The position numbers were made by a program, and so were the translations under genes. Of a stretch of 64,000 nucleotides of DNA, positions 34,721 to 44,189 are shown piece after piece (position 1 is the stretch's first letter; the number at the start of each line of letters is the position of its first letter). Below the pieces are notes generated by a model. It made no database searches. It was not told the DNA's origin and worked only from the letters and a program-made list of their open reading frames with translations. Location: contig NZ_CP084876.1 in the NCBI RefSeq assembly GCF_020525925.1, positions 2,232,001-2,296,000 on the forward strand, in the 5' to 3' direction. The stretch comes from Klebsiella quasipneumoniae subsp. quasipneumoniae. GTDB lineage: Bacteria; Pseudomonadota; Gammaproteobacteria; Enterobacterales; Enterobacteriaceae.

Positions 34721-35692
34721 TCAGGACGCGATCCAATGGCAGGCGACCCGATGGCCAGGGGCCACCTCGCGCAGCGCCGGCGCTTCTCTGCGGCACCGCT
34801 CGCCGACCTGCGGGCAACGGGATGAAAAACGGCAGCCGGCGGGAGGATTGACCGGATCCGGGATCTCGCCTTGCACCAGCTCCTGCGGTTCGCTGTGCGG
34901 GTCGAGGGTCGGCACCGCGGCCAGAAGCGCGCGGGTGTAGGGGTGGAGGGGGCGGCTGAACAGCGCATCGCGGCTGGCGCTTTCCACCAGTTGCCCGAGA
35001 TACATCACCGCCACATCGTCACATAGATGCTCCACCACCCCGAGGTCGTGGGAGATAAACAGAAACGTGACGCCGCGGTCGTCGCGCAGGTCGGAAAACA
35101 AATTGATGATCTGCGCCTGAATGGACACATCGAGGGCCGAGATGGGCTCATCGGCGACGATAAAATCCGGGTTGAGGATCAACGCCCGGGCAATACCGAT
35201 CCGCTGGCGCTGGCCGCCGGAAAACTGATGCGGGAAGCGGGCGTAGTGTTCCGGCGCCAGGCCGCAGATCTTCATCACGTCGATCACCCGGTCATACAGC
35301 TCATCGCGGGCGCAAAGCTTGTGCTGCAGCATAGCTTCGCCTATCGCCTCGCCAATGCGCAGCCGCGGGTTCAGCGAGCTGTAGGGATCCTGAAATACCA
35401 GCTGCATCCTCGGCCGAATAGCGCGCAGGGCAGGCGCGGTCAGGTCGGCCAGCTCCTGACCGTGAAATTTCACGCTGCCGGCGCTCTTCTCGTACAGGCC
35501 AAGCAGGGTTCGGCCGACGGTGGTTTTCCCGCTGCCGGACTCGCCCACCAGGCCAAAAATGGTGCCCGGACGGATGTTAAAGCTGACGCCGTCCACCGCG
35601 CGAAGCTCGCCGGTCTGTTGGCCAAACAGGCCGTCGCGCAGCGGAAAATATTTTTTCAATCCATCCACTTCAATAACATAGCGTTCGCTCAT
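34721..35692 (-). CDS. Peptide/nickel-type ABC transporter ATP-binding protein (DppF/OppF-like)
   Basis: 323 residues: Walker A GESGSGKTT (about 50-58), signature FSGGQRQRIGIARAL (about 158-172), Walker B FIVADEPISALD, and the C-terminal oligopeptide/dipeptide extension with the CRFSSRCP motif ending in a Cys-rich tail. Last gene of a five-gene operon (SBP, two permeases, two ATPases), overlapping the preceding ATPase by four bases. Confidence 0.93.
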   Translation of the reverse strand: MSERYVIEVDGLKKYFPLRDGLFGQQTGELRAVDGVSFNIRPGTIFGLVGESGSGKTTVGRTLLGLYEKSAGSVKFHGQELADLTAPALRAIRPRMQLVFQDPYSSLNPRLRIGEAIGEAMLQHKLCARDELYDRVIDVMKICGLAPEHYARFPHQFSGGQRQRIGIARALILNPDFIVADEPISALDVSIQAQIINLFSDLRDDRGVTFLFISHDLGVVEHLCDDVAVMYLGQLVESASRDALFSRPLHPYTRALLAAVPTLDPHSEPQELVQGEIPDPVNPPAGCRFSSRCPQVGERCRREAPALREVAPGHRVACHWIAS

Positions 35693-36669
35693 GCTGTCGC
35701 CTCCGCAAATTCACTGTAAAAGCAGGCGGCCCGCTGGCGCTCGCCGAGCAGCGGTGGAATCGCCTCCCGGCAGCGCGCCGTCGCCCGCTCGCAGCGCCCG
35801 GCAAAGGCGCAGCCCGTCGGCAGGGCGGCCAGATCCGGCACCTGCCCGGGAATCGAGTACAGCCGCCGACGCCGCTCGCCCGGCACCGGGCGGGAGGCGA
35901 TGAGCCCACGCGTATAAGGGTGCTGCGGATGGCGTAATACCTCCGCGGTGGCGCCTTGTTCCACAATCCGTCCGGCATACATCACCACTACCTGTTCGGC
36001 CATCTGCGCGATCACCCCCAGGTCGTGGGTAATCAGCATCATCGCCATCTGGCTGGCCCGCGCCCGGTCCCGCAGCAGGCGCAGGATCTGCGCCTGCACG
36101 GTCACGTCAAGCGCGGTGGTGGGTTCGTCGGCGATCAGCAGTTTGGGCTGACAGCTCAGCGCCATGGCGATCATCACCCGCTGCAGCATGCCGCCGGAAA
36201 GCTGGTGGGGATAGCTGACCATCAGGCTGTCGCCGCGCGCCAGGCCGACCTCGTTGAGCAGCCGGGTAGCCTGCTGCCAGGCGGCTTTCGGCGTGGCGCC
36301 GAGGTGGCGGATCGGTGGTTCGCACAGCTGCTCTCCGATGGTCAACACCGGGTTCAGGGCCGACATCGGTTCCTGAAAGATCATTGCCAGCTGGTGGCCG
36401 CGCAGGTCGGCCATCTGTCTGGGTTTTAGCCGCAGCAGATCGCGGTCCGCGAAACGGATCTCGCCGCCGTCGATGCGCGCGGTCTGCGGCGGCAGGAGGC
36501 CCATCAGCGCCATCGCGGTGACGCTTTTGCCGCAGCCGGACTCGCCCACCACGCCAACGGTTTGCCCGGCCTGAATCGTGAAAGAGACGTCCTGCACCGC
36601 GCGCACGCGATGGCGTTCGCCAGCGAAAGAGACGGAGAGATGATTAAAGGAGACTAACGGTATGCTCAT
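35689..36669 (-). CDS. Peptide/nickel-type ABC transporter ATP-binding protein (DppD/OppD-like)
   Basis: 326 residues. Walker A GESGCGKSVTA (about 40-50), signature LSGGMLQRVMIAMAL (about 158-172), Walker B LLIADEPTTALD, and the C-terminal CAFAGRCE extension. It pairs with the DppF-like gene downstream to form the ATPase heterodimer. Four-base overlaps with both neighbours show coupled translation. Confidence 0.93.
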   Translation of the reverse strand: MSIPLVSFNHLSVSFAGERHRVRAVQDVSFTIQAGQTVGVVGESGCGKSVTAMALMGLLPPQTARIDGGEIRFADRDLLRLKPRQMADLRGHQLAMIFQEPMSALNPVLTIGEQLCEPPIRHLGATPKAAWQQATRLLNEVGLARGDSLMVSYPHQLSGGMLQRVMIAMALSCQPKLLIADEPTTALDVTVQAQILRLLRDRARASQMAMMLITHDLGVIAQMAEQVVVMYAGRIVEQGATAEVLRHPQHPYTRGLIASRPVPGERRRRLYSIPGQVPDLAALPTGCAFAGRCERATARCREAIPPLLGERQRAACFYSEFAEATA

Positions 36670-37616
36670 TTCAGCCTCGGTTTCATATTGGGATCCATGG
36701 CGTCGCGCAGGCCATCGCCCAGCACGTTAATGGCGATCACGGTGATAAAGATGGCGATCCCTGGCGGCATCCACAGCCAGGGACGGCGCTGGAAATCGAT
36801 CAGGCTATTGGCGGCGTCCATCATATTGCCCCACGACGGCGTCGGCGGCACCACGCCGAGGCCGAGATAGCTCAGCGCGGATTCGCTGAGGATGGCGTTG
36901 GCGACAGCCATGGTCGCCATCACCACCAGAATCGGAATGGTATTCGGCAGCAGGTGGCCAAACAGCCGGCGACGCGCCGACAGGCCTAGCACCTGGGTGG
37001 CCAGCATAAAATCGCGTTCGCGCAGGGAGAGACATTGTCCGCGCACCAGCCGCGCCAGTCGGGGCCACTCCAGCAGGCTGAGCATCACCACCACCATATA
37101 GATGCGCGAGTCCGGAGAAAAATCGAGCTCGGAAAGCATCGCCCCGGCGACGATCAACAGCGGCAATCCGGGGATGGTCATCACCAGGTCGGCCACGCGC
37201 ATGATCACTCTGTCGGTTAACCCGCCGACATACCCCGAGAGGGCGCCGAGCAGATAGCCCAGGAATACCGACATCACCATGGTCAGCAGGCCGATAATCA
37301 GCGAGATGCGCCCGGCCAGCAGCAGGCGGGTGTAAACATCACGGCCGAGGAAATCGGTCCCCAGCCAGTGTTCGGCACCGGGCGGTTGGTTGATGCTCAG
37401 GGCGTCGGTGGTATCCTCTTTCCACGGCGACCAGACGGGCCCCAGCGCGCACCACAACGCCATGACCGCCAGCAGGATCAGGCAGAACATGGCCAGCCGG
37501 TTACGACGCAGCTGTCGCCACCCCTGGCGCCAGGGAGAGGGGGTAATGTGCGCCAGCGCCGGGATAGCCGCCTGCCGCTGGCGACGACGGGAAGCAAAGT
37601 AAGACAGGATCATCAT
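36666..37616 (-). CDS. ABC transporter permease (DppC/OppC-like)
   Basis: 316 residues. A cytoplasmic N-terminus with an OppC_N domain (WRQLRRNRLAMFCLILLAVMAL) precedes six TM helices; the EAA loop is near 205-235 (LSARRRLFGHLLPNTIPILVVM). Second permease of the importer. Start 37616 or 37613 (adjacent ATGs), overlapping the stop of the DppB-like gene. Confidence 0.92.
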   Translation of the reverse strand: MMILSYFASRRRQRQAAIPALAHITPSPWRQGWRQLRRNRLAMFCLILLAVMALWCALGPVWSPWKEDTTDALSINQPPGAEHWLGTDFLGRDVYTRLLLAGRISLIIGLLTMVMSVFLGYLLGALSGYVGGLTDRVIMRVADLVMTIPGLPLLIVAGAMLSELDFSPDSRIYMVVVMLSLLEWPRLARLVRGQCLSLRERDFMLATQVLGLSARRRLFGHLLPNTIPILVVMATMAVANAILSESALSYLGLGVVPPTPSWGNMMDAANSLIDFQRRPWLWMPPGIAIFITVIAINVLGDGLRDAMDPNMKPRLK

Positions 37617-38572
37617 GACCTCACCCGAATACGCGGATCGGCCCAGGCGTACAGCACGTCGGCGAGCAAATTACCGACGATCGTCAGCACCGCCAGAAAC
37701 AGGGTGAACCCCATCAGCACCGGATAGTCGCGGGCGGCCAGCGAGTCGATATGGATGTGGCCCGCCCCCGGCCAGTTGAATACCTTTTCGGTAATGATCG
37801 CCCCGGAGAACAGCCCCGGCAGCTCGAAGCCCAGCAGGGTGATGATCGGCAGCAGGGCGTTGCGCAGCGCATGTTTGAGGATCACCGTGCGCTCCTGCAA
37901 CCCCTTGGCGCGGGCGGTACGGATAAAATCCATTTTCACCACGTCGAGCATACTGGCGCGCACATAGCGCGTCAGGCTGCCCGCCTGCAGCATCACCAGC
38001 GCCAGCACCGGCAGCGCCAGGTGGGCCGCCACCTGCAGCACATACTGCCAGCCGCTCTCGTCGCTGCCGGTATTGGTCATCCCGCCTACCGGCAGCCAGT
38101 GGAGATCGACGGCAAACCATTTAATCAACAGCAGGCAGAGGAAAAAGGTGGGGAACGACATGGCGGCAAACACCGCGACGCTCACCAGATGATCAAACCA
38201 GGAGCCGGGTCGCAGGGCTGACACCACGCCGACCGCCAGGCCAATGCCCCAGTAAAAGACCAGCGCGACGCTGGCCAGCAGAAAAGAGTTCCAGATGTAC
38301 TGGTTGAGCAGCTGGCTGACCGGGATCTGATACTGCAGCGAAAAGCCTAAATCGCCGCGCAGCAGCTGTCCCAGCCAGTGGAGATAGCGGGTGAACAGCG
38401 GCTGGTCGAGGCCATAGATCGCCTTGAGCTCCGCGGCGCGGGCGGCGGTCAGGGTGATATTGCCATCGATAAAGTCGCCGGGGGTTTTGGCAAACAGCAT
38501 AAAAATAATGAACGAGGCCAGCAGCAGCATCGGCAGCGTTTGCAGCAGGCGCCTCAGGATGAAATTTTTCAT
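37613..38572 (-). CDS. ABC transporter permease (DppB/OppB-like)
   Basis: 319 residues. TM1 at about 7-28 (LLQTLPMLLLASFIIFML), a periplasmic loop, then five more TM helices; the EAA loop is near 212-240 (FIRTARAKGLQERTVILKHALRNALLPI), a family hallmark. It lies 44 bases after the binding-protein gene. Confidence 0.93.
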   Translation of the reverse strand: MKNFILRRLLQTLPMLLLASFIIFMLFAKTPGDFIDGNITLTAARAAELKAIYGLDQPLFTRYLHWLGQLLRGDLGFSLQYQIPVSQLLNQYIWNSFLLASVALVFYWGIGLAVGVVSALRPGSWFDHLVSVAVFAAMSFPTFFLCLLLIKWFAVDLHWLPVGGMTNTGSDESGWQYVLQVAAHLALPVLALVMLQAGSLTRYVRASMLDVVKMDFIRTARAKGLQERTVILKHALRNALLPIITLLGFELPGLFSGAIITEKVFNWPGAGHIHIDSLAARDYPVLMGFTLFLAVLTIVGNLLADVLYAWADPRIRVRS

Positions 38573-38616
38573 GACGATCTCGCATCAGCCGCCGGTTAAC
38601 CCGGCGGCCAGGGGAT

Positions 38617-40320
38617 TTACTTGACGATTTTCACATCCGGCAGGCTGCCGGTCAGGCCGTTGTAGATATCCGGTTTAAAGCCGGTGACGCGGGCGCTGCT
38701 GGCGGAAAGAATGTTGCGATAGCCGAGCAGGATCACCGGCGGATCGTCGGCCAGCACTTTGTACAGCTGGTGATAGATCGGCTTGCGCTGTTCGATGTCG
38801 AGCACCGCGTTGCCGGCGTTAATCAGCTTATCGACCTCCGCGTTGTGGTAGCCGGACGCTTTCGCTTCGCTGCTGTAGAAATCCCATACCCCATCGTGCG
38901 GGTCGTTGAGGGTGCTGGTGCTGAACGAAGCCAGATCGTAATTTCCGGCTTTGCGCTGCGCCATCAGGGCGTTGAAATCCACCACCTGCGGCTTAAGCAG
39001 CACGCCGATCTGCCGCCAGTTCTCTTTGGCGATGGGGATCAACGCATCGTTGAGCACCTTCTTGCTCACCAGCAGGGTCAGCTCCAGACGCTGGCCCTCT
39101 TTGACGCGGATACCGTCGGCGCCAGCTTTCCAGCCGGCCTCATCCAGCAGCTTTTTCGCCTGCGCCGGATCGTAAGGGTAAGGATTGACGCCTTCTGCGT
39201 TAAAGGCCCAGGAGATAGGGGCGATCGGCTCGATGGCGACTTTGCCGTACCCCTGATAGACCACGTCGATCAGCTTTTGCCGGTCCAGGCCGTAAATCAG
39301 CGCCTGGCGCACCCGCTTATCCTGCAGCGCCGGGCGATGAACGTTGAATTCCACCTGGCTGTAGTCGCTGGAGCCGTAAAGGTTAATGTTGGCGAAGCCG
39401 AGCATCTTCAGCTGTTCGATATCGTCAGGACGTGAGGTAAAGGCGTCGTAGTCGGTCTCCCCGGTCTGGAACAGCTGGAAGTTGGTCGACGGATTGGTTA
39501 CGCGATAGATAAAACGCGGCGTTGGCGGCGTCCCACGGTAAAAGTGGCTATTGGCATGGAAGCGAATTTCCTGACCGGGAATATAGGTATCGTACACGTA
39601 AGGGCCGTTGCCCAGCGGCTTGCCGTGCAGTGAGCGCAGATAGTCGAGATTTCCCCGCTGATATCCTTTGCCGTACCAGGCTTTCGACAACACCGGCCCG
39701 CCAATTTTGGCCAGCGTGGTGGCGCCTGGCTGGGTGGTGGTCACCTGCAGGGTGAGCGGGTCGATGACCTTCAGACCGCTGACGCGGTCAGCCTTGCCGG
39801 CTTTGTATTCTGCGCCGCCGGCGATATTGGCCAGAGTGATGTCGGTATCGCCATCATATTTGGGGTCGAGCAGGACCGTCAGGGTAAAGGCGACATCTTC
39901 CGCCGTCAGCGGTGAACCGTCGCTGAAGGTCAGGCCAGGGCGCAATTTGATGGTATAAACTTTACTGTCCGGGCTGACCGTCCAGCTCTCCGCCAGCCCC
40001 GGGACCAGCTTGCCCTGGCTGTCCCAGTCGATCAGGCGTGAAAAAATGACGTTAGTGACGTTTTCATCCCAGCCGTTGACGAAAAAGTAGGGGTTGAAGA
40101 TCCCCTGCGGCTCGGAGATCCCGGCCACTACCGTGTCTTTGCGCAGCTTAGCGCTGGCCGGGATCTGACTGGCGTCGGCGGCCGGGGTGATGCCTTCTTT
40201 CAGGAGACCCTCAGCAAAGACGGCAGAAGAAAATGCTACCACGCCGCCGAGCAGGGCCACTTTTAGCGCCAGGGCAAAGCGGGTTTTTCTGGTTTTTAAT
40301 CCTTGTTGTAATCTGGACAA
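38617..40320 (-). CDS. ABC transporter substrate-binding protein, family 5 (DppA/OppA-like)
   Basis: 567 residues from a TTG start at 40320 with GAGG eight to twelve bases upstream; no ATG fits before the signal peptide. Signal peptide about 1-36 (ending AVFAEG). SBP_bac_5 features: VPGLAESWTVSPDSKVYTIKLRPGLTFSDGSPLTAEDVAFTL near 100-145 (family signature) and the C-terminal ILLGYRN. It delivers a peptide or similar ligand to the importer encoded downstream. First gene of the operon. Confidence 0.92.
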   Translation of the reverse strand: MSRLQQGLKTRKTRFALALKVALLGGVVAFSSAVFAEGLLKEGITPAADASQIPASAKLRKDTVVAGISEPQGIFNPYFFVNGWDENVTNVIFSRLIDWDSQGKLVPGLAESWTVSPDSKVYTIKLRPGLTFSDGSPLTAEDVAFTLTVLLDPKYDGDTDITLANIAGGAEYKAGKADRVSGLKVIDPLTLQVTTTQPGATTLAKIGGPVLSKAWYGKGYQRGNLDYLRSLHGKPLGNGPYVYDTYIPGQEIRFHANSHFYRGTPPTPRFIYRVTNPSTNFQLFQTGETDYDAFTSRPDDIEQLKMLGFANINLYGSSDYSQVEFNVHRPALQDKRVRQALIYGLDRQKLIDVVYQGYGKVAIEPIAPISWAFNAEGVNPYPYDPAQAKKLLDEAGWKAGADGIRVKEGQRLELTLLVSKKVLNDALIPIAKENWRQIGVLLKPQVVDFNALMAQRKAGNYDLASFSTSTLNDPHDGVWDFYSSEAKASGYHNAEVDKLINAGNAVLDIEQRKPIYHQLYKVLADDPPVILLGYRNILSASSARVTGFKPDIYNGLTGSLPDVKIVK

Positions 40321-40664
40321 AAGTGCTACCTCATCAAGTGATTGCGTGGTGATTTACAATTCATGACGAAAGATAAGAGGCGCACTTCGCCCTGTCTAAC
40401 ACTGAAACGCTATGATTTATAACCAATTATCCTTAGCAAAGGTTCGGCAATATAATCCCATTCTCTGGCTATGAAGCAGTGGTTTCCGCTGCCCGATGAG
40501 AGTGGGCCAGCATGCTATCCGCGACCCAGCCTTTCCATCGCGAGGTTCTGAACAGGCGTCACACCTGCGCGGTATTCGCCGGATGGGCGAGAACGATGAG
40601 AGTGGACCCGTACCGACCGCCGTGTACGGCGTAAGGCACCGTGACGGTCGGTTCCGGGCAGACG
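40321..40664. other. Intergenic region upstream of the binding protein
   Basis: Promoter area of the ABC operon on the left. On the right, a stem ACCGACCG (40612-40619) / CGGTCGGT (40645-40652) with an inner GCCG/CGGC hairpin lies just beyond the CAT-like gene stop, lacking a T-run. No gene seen. Confidence 0.5.
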
Positions 40665-41348
40665 TTAACGCTCCTTCGCCGCAGGGGGAAGCAGTGAGGG
40701 GGCGGTTGCGGCTAACGGCTGCCAGAGCCGCTCGGGGTCGCGAAACCCCTCTTCGATGAGGGCATAAAAGCGGCTGGCGTGGAGACCGTCGACGAAGGCA
40801 TGGTTAAATCGCCCGGCCACCGGGATCATGCCGTTCTGCAGCTTCCCCCAGGTGAGCGCCGGAACCGCGGCGCCCACCGCGTATTCCGCATGGGTCATCG
40901 AGGTGAAGTGGAGCCACGGCAGACAGCTGGCGCAGATAAAATGTTCGCCATCGACGATGAGCGGCGCAGGCGATGTCTCTCTTGCCGCGACGATCTTTGG
41001 CGTTGCCGCGGCGCTGAAGGTGGTGAACTCGGGAGCGTTGTCGCACCATACCTGGCGGAAGCCCTCCTCGACGGTCATCACCGGCGTCATGACCGCCAGA
41101 CTGTCATATTCAATCACCTCGCCATTGCGCATGCGCTGTCGGAGCTGCGGTACCCCGTTAGCCGCGCGCAGCAGGGCATAGAGCGCGAGCTGAAAAAACG
41201 AGACCCGACGGTCCTTCGCACATTCGTACAGGCGCTGCGCCTCTATCGGAACGCAGAGATTAAAGCTGGGGTTGGCAAATTGTCGGTAAAAGGTGAAATG
41301 GTCCCGGCGGGGCCAGGCCGCGGTGTCGATGATCCGGTAATGTGCCAT
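40665..41348 (-). CDS. Chloramphenicol acetyltransferase-like protein (type A CAT fold)
   Basis: 227 residues from ATG 41348 (AAGGAGG upstream). The fold is recognisable from FNLCVPIEAQRLYECAKDRRVSFFQLALYALLRAAN and the active-site block RFNHAFVDGLHASRFY, where the family has HHxxxDG; here it is N-H-AFV-D-G, so the second (catalytic) His is kept and the first is replaced. This distinguishes it from classic CatA resistance enzymes; it may acetylate another substrate. It is paired with a VOC protein 31 bases upstream in the same operon. Confidence 0.82.
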   Translation of the reverse strand: MAHYRIIDTAAWPRRDHFTFYRQFANPSFNLCVPIEAQRLYECAKDRRVSFFQLALYALLRAANGVPQLRQRMRNGEVIEYDSLAVMTPVMTVEEGFRQVWCDNAPEFTTFSAAATPKIVAARETSPAPLIVDGEHFICASCLPWLHFTSMTHAEYAVGAAVPALTWGKLQNGMIPVAGRFNHAFVDGLHASRFYALIEEGFRDPERLWQPLAATAPSLLPPAAKER

Positions 41349-41379
41349 GGATGCCTCCTTATGGCTGGCGGTCTGCTGA

Positions 41380-41763
41380 CTATGCGACGATTTCAATCAG
41401 GTTGCCATCGGGATCGGCGATCACCGCCTCATAATAGCCGTCGCCGGTGGTGCGCGGCGGTGAAACCAGTATTCCCGCCGCGCCGGCGCGCTGGGCAAGG
41501 GCATCGACCTGTTCTGCGCCGCCCACCGAGAGGGCCAGGTGCGCCCAGCCGGTATGGTTATTATCGGCGCTGGCCTGCTGCAGGCCAGGCTTGGTCATCA
41601 GCTCGATCACCACCTCGTCGTCGATGGTGACAAAATAGGAGGCAAAGCCGGGATTGGTCTGGCTGAGGTATTTTTCATTGATGCTTGCGGCAAAGAACTC
41701 GACCCAGAACCGGGCCTGAGCCTCAAGCCGTTGGGTCCACAGGGCGAAATGGGCAATTTTCAT
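41380..41763 (-). CDS. VOC-family (glyoxalase/bleomycin-resistance fold) protein
   Basis: 127 residues from ATG 41763 (GGAGG upstream). The two beta-alpha-beta modules are visible: MKIAHFALWTQRLEAQARFW and VIELMTKPG in the first, GWAHLALSVGGAEQVDAL and YYEAVIADPDGNLIEIV in the second, with Glu in the terminal metal-binding position. Divergent from the DeoR gene, co-directional with the CAT-like gene; possible detoxification pair. Confidence 0.87.
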   Translation of the reverse strand: MKIAHFALWTQRLEAQARFWVEFFAASINEKYLSQTNPGFASYFVTIDDEVVIELMTKPGLQQASADNNHTGWAHLALSVGGAEQVDALAQRAGAAGILVSPPRTTGDGYYEAVIADPDGNLIEIVA

Positions 41764-41853
41764 GGTAAACCTCCGGGCAGGAACATTGACAATCACGGCA
41801 GGGCAGACGATCATGCTTGCTGTTGCTCGTTTATGATGATTTAAGGAGTTTCT

Positions 41854-42624
41854 TTGCTCGATTATGCTGCTTTTCCTCAACAGCGACAAGCGCTGATTTG
41901 CCAGATCCTGCAGGAAAACGGCAGGGTGGTGTGTGCGGAGCTGGCGGCGCGTCTTCAGGTGTCTGAGCACACCATCCGCCGCGATCTGCATGAGCTTAGC
42001 CGCGAAGGCGTCTGTAAAAAAGTCTACGGCGGGGCGGTGTTGAGCCTGCCGGAAGCGGGAGATTACAGTGAACGGAAAGATAAAAACCGAGCAACAAAAC
42101 TCAGGATCGCGCAGCAGTGCGCCCGGCTGGTGAAACCCGGCGGCATCCTTTTCATTGATACCGGCACCACCAATCTGGCGATGGCCGAGGCGCTGCCCGC
42201 CGAGCTGGCGCTGACGGTGGTAACGAACTCTCCGGAGATCGCCGCGGTACTGGTGAAAAAGCCGCTCTACGAGGTGGTGATGCTCGGCGGCCAGGTGCAG
42301 CGGGCGAGCGGGGGCTGCGTTGGGGCCGCGGCGGTGGCTCAGGTGCAGGGGATGTTATTCGACCAGGGGTTTATCGGCGGCTGCGCCATGGCGCCAGAGT
42401 CGGGCCTGACCGGCTTTGACTATGCCGACTGCGAGTTTAAGAAAGCGGTGATTAAGCAGTGCAGCGAAATTATCATCGGCCTGACCTCGGATAAAATTCC
42501 GGCGGTGGCGCGATTCGTGGTGGCCGCGAGCAGCGATATCGATGTGCTGGTGGTGGAGGAGAACATCAGTCGCGAATATCGCGTTGCCTTTCAGCAACAC
42601 GATATTCGCATCCATACCGTGTAG
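41854..42624 (+). CDS. DeoR-family transcriptional regulator
   Basis: 256 residues from a TTG start at 41854 with AAGGAG upstream. HTH at about 8-60 (QQRQALICQILQENGRVVCAELAARLQVSEHTIRRDLHELSREGV) and DeoR C-terminal sensor (FIDTGTTNLAMAEALP, about 104-119). Divergent from the VOC/CAT-like operon with 90 bases between, so probably its regulator. Confidence 0.9.
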   Translation: MLDYAAFPQQRQALICQILQENGRVVCAELAARLQVSEHTIRRDLHELSREGVCKKVYGGAVLSLPEAGDYSERKDKNRATKLRIAQQCARLVKPGGILFIDTGTTNLAMAEALPAELALTVVTNSPEIAAVLVKKPLYEVVMLGGQVQRASGGCVGAAAVAQVQGMLFDQGFIGGCAMAPESGLTGFDYADCEFKKAVIKQCSEIIIGLTSDKIPAVARFVVAASSDIDVLVVEENISREYRVAFQQHDIRIHTV

Positions 42625-42627
42625 CCG

Positions 42628-43257
42628 CTAGCGGGTGAGGGAGGTGGCGATAAGCCGTAGTCCCAGCGCCCCCAGCACCGTCGCGGTGGCGATATCGATT
42701 CGCCGCTTCAGCCGCAGGTAGACCCGACGCGGACGATCAGCGGAGAGTACCAGCGCCACCAGCGAATACCAGCTGACGTCGATCAGGAAACTCATCAGCG
42801 GCACGATGTAATAGAAGGCGGTGGGGATCTGCGCCGGCAGCACGGCGGTAAAAATCGAGGCAAACACCAGCGCGGTTTTGGGATTGCTCAACTGAGTATA
42901 CAGCCCGTCGCGGAAAGTCTTCAGCAACGAACGGTTGCCGGCCATGCCGCTGGCGGAAAAATCCATCGGCTGCGCCGAACCGCGGAAAATCTTATAGCCC
43001 AACCATAGCAGGTAGAGCCCGCCCGCTACTTTCAAGCCAATAAACAGCTCCGGCACCGCGGTGAGCACCTTCTGCAGGCCCAGCATCGCCATAATAGAAA
43101 AAATGGCGGCGCCGGCGCCGGTGCCCAGGGCGGTCACCAGACCGTGCAGACGCGAGCGGGCGACCGCATTGCGCGCGACAAAAATAAAGCTCGGGCCGGG
43201 ACTGATCACCCCCATGATCAGCACCGCGGCAAGGGCCATCAGGCTGGATAAGAACAT
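42628..43257 (-). CDS. LysE-family amino acid exporter
   Basis: 209 residues from ATG 43257 (AGGAGT upstream), the usual family length. The N-terminal signature is MGVISPGPSFIFVARNAVARSRLHGLVTALGTGAG (about 14-48), with six hydrophobic segments. Exports an amino acid or homoserine lactone-like compound. It is convergent with the DeoR gene; three bases separate them. Confidence 0.88.
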   Translation of the reverse strand: MFLSSLMALAAVLIMGVISPGPSFIFVARNAVARSRLHGLVTALGTGAGAAIFSIMAMLGLQKVLTAVPELFIGLKVAGGLYLLWLGYKIFRGSAQPMDFSASGMAGNRSLLKTFRDGLYTQLSNPKTALVFASIFTAVLPAQIPTAFYYIVPLMSFLIDVSWYSLVALVLSADRPRRVYLRLKRRIDIATATVLGALGLRLIATSLTR

Positions 43258-43506
43258 AGCAACTCCTGGTATGTCCGCCGCCGGCAGGCGGTCGGCAACG
43301 TGGGGACGGTACGAGCAAACAGAGTAACAAACTGGCTCAGGAAAGCACGTGAAAACCCTGTGGAAAAGGCGAGGCTGAACGGGCATCCGCGGCGCGCGTT
43401 TTCTGCGCAACTGTTTGAATAACGATTCCCATTCCTGTCAGCGATGGTAAACTGAATAACTGTGATCTTTGTCATACCGTAATAACTACAGAGAAGAGAC
43501 ACTGCT

Positions 43507-44142
43507 ATGCAACATATCATTGAGGGCTTCCTCAACTTCCAGAAAGAGATCTTCCCCCAGCGTAAAGAGCTCTTCCGCAGCCTGGCCTCCAGCCAGAATC
43601 CCAAAGCGCTTTTCATCTCCTGCTCTGACAGCCGTCTGGTGCCGGAACTGGTTACCCAGCAGGAGCCGGGACAGCTCTTTGTTATTCGTAATGCCGGGAA
43701 TATCGTGCCGTCTTTCGGGCCGGAGCCGGGCGGTGTATCTGCGACCATTGAGTATGCCGTGGTTGCGCTGGGCGTGACGGATATCGTAATCTGCGGCCAC
43801 TCTAACTGCGGGGCGATGAAAGCGATCGCCACCTGCCAGTGCCTGGAGCCGATGCCGGCGGTGTCTCACTGGCTGCGCTACGCTGATGCTGCGAAAGCGG
43901 TGGTGGAAAAGAAAACCTGGGCCAGCGAAACCGATAAGGTCAACGGCATGGTGCAGGAAAACGTCATCGCTCAGCTGAACAACATCAAAACCCATCCGTC
44001 GGTGGCGGTCGGTCTTCGCGACCAGACCCTGCGCCTGCACGGCTGGTTCTATGACATTGAAAGCGGCGAGATTCAGGCGCTGGATAAAAACACCAAATCC
44101 TTTGTTTCGCTGTCAGAAAATCCGGACGTCTTTTTCGAATAA
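43507..44142 (+). CDS. cynT: Beta-class carbonic anhydrase, CynT-like
   Basis: 211 residues. Zinc ligands are visible as [13 protein letters not shown] (Cys/Asp/Arg, about 37-49) and [13 protein letters not shown] (His and Cys, about 96-108). Resemblance to E. coli CynT is strong along the length ([28 protein letters not shown]). Hydrates CO2 to bicarbonate. No cynase or cyanate transporter genes are adjacent, so the name reflects sequence type rather than operon. Confidence 0.9.
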   Translation: MQHIIEGFLNFQKEIFPQRKELFRSLASSQNPKALFISCSDSRLVPELVTQQEPGQLFVIRNAGNIVPSFGPEPGGVSATIEYAVVALGVTDIVICGHSNCGAMKAIATCQCLEPMPAVSHWLRYADAAKAVVEKKTWASETDKVNGMVQENVIAQLNNIKTHPSVAVGLRDQTLRLHGWFYDIESGEIQALDKNTKSFVSLSENPDVFFE

Positions 44143-44189
44143 AGCCGTTCCCAGGGCATGGAGGCCCTGTTCATCTCATCTCCTCACCA

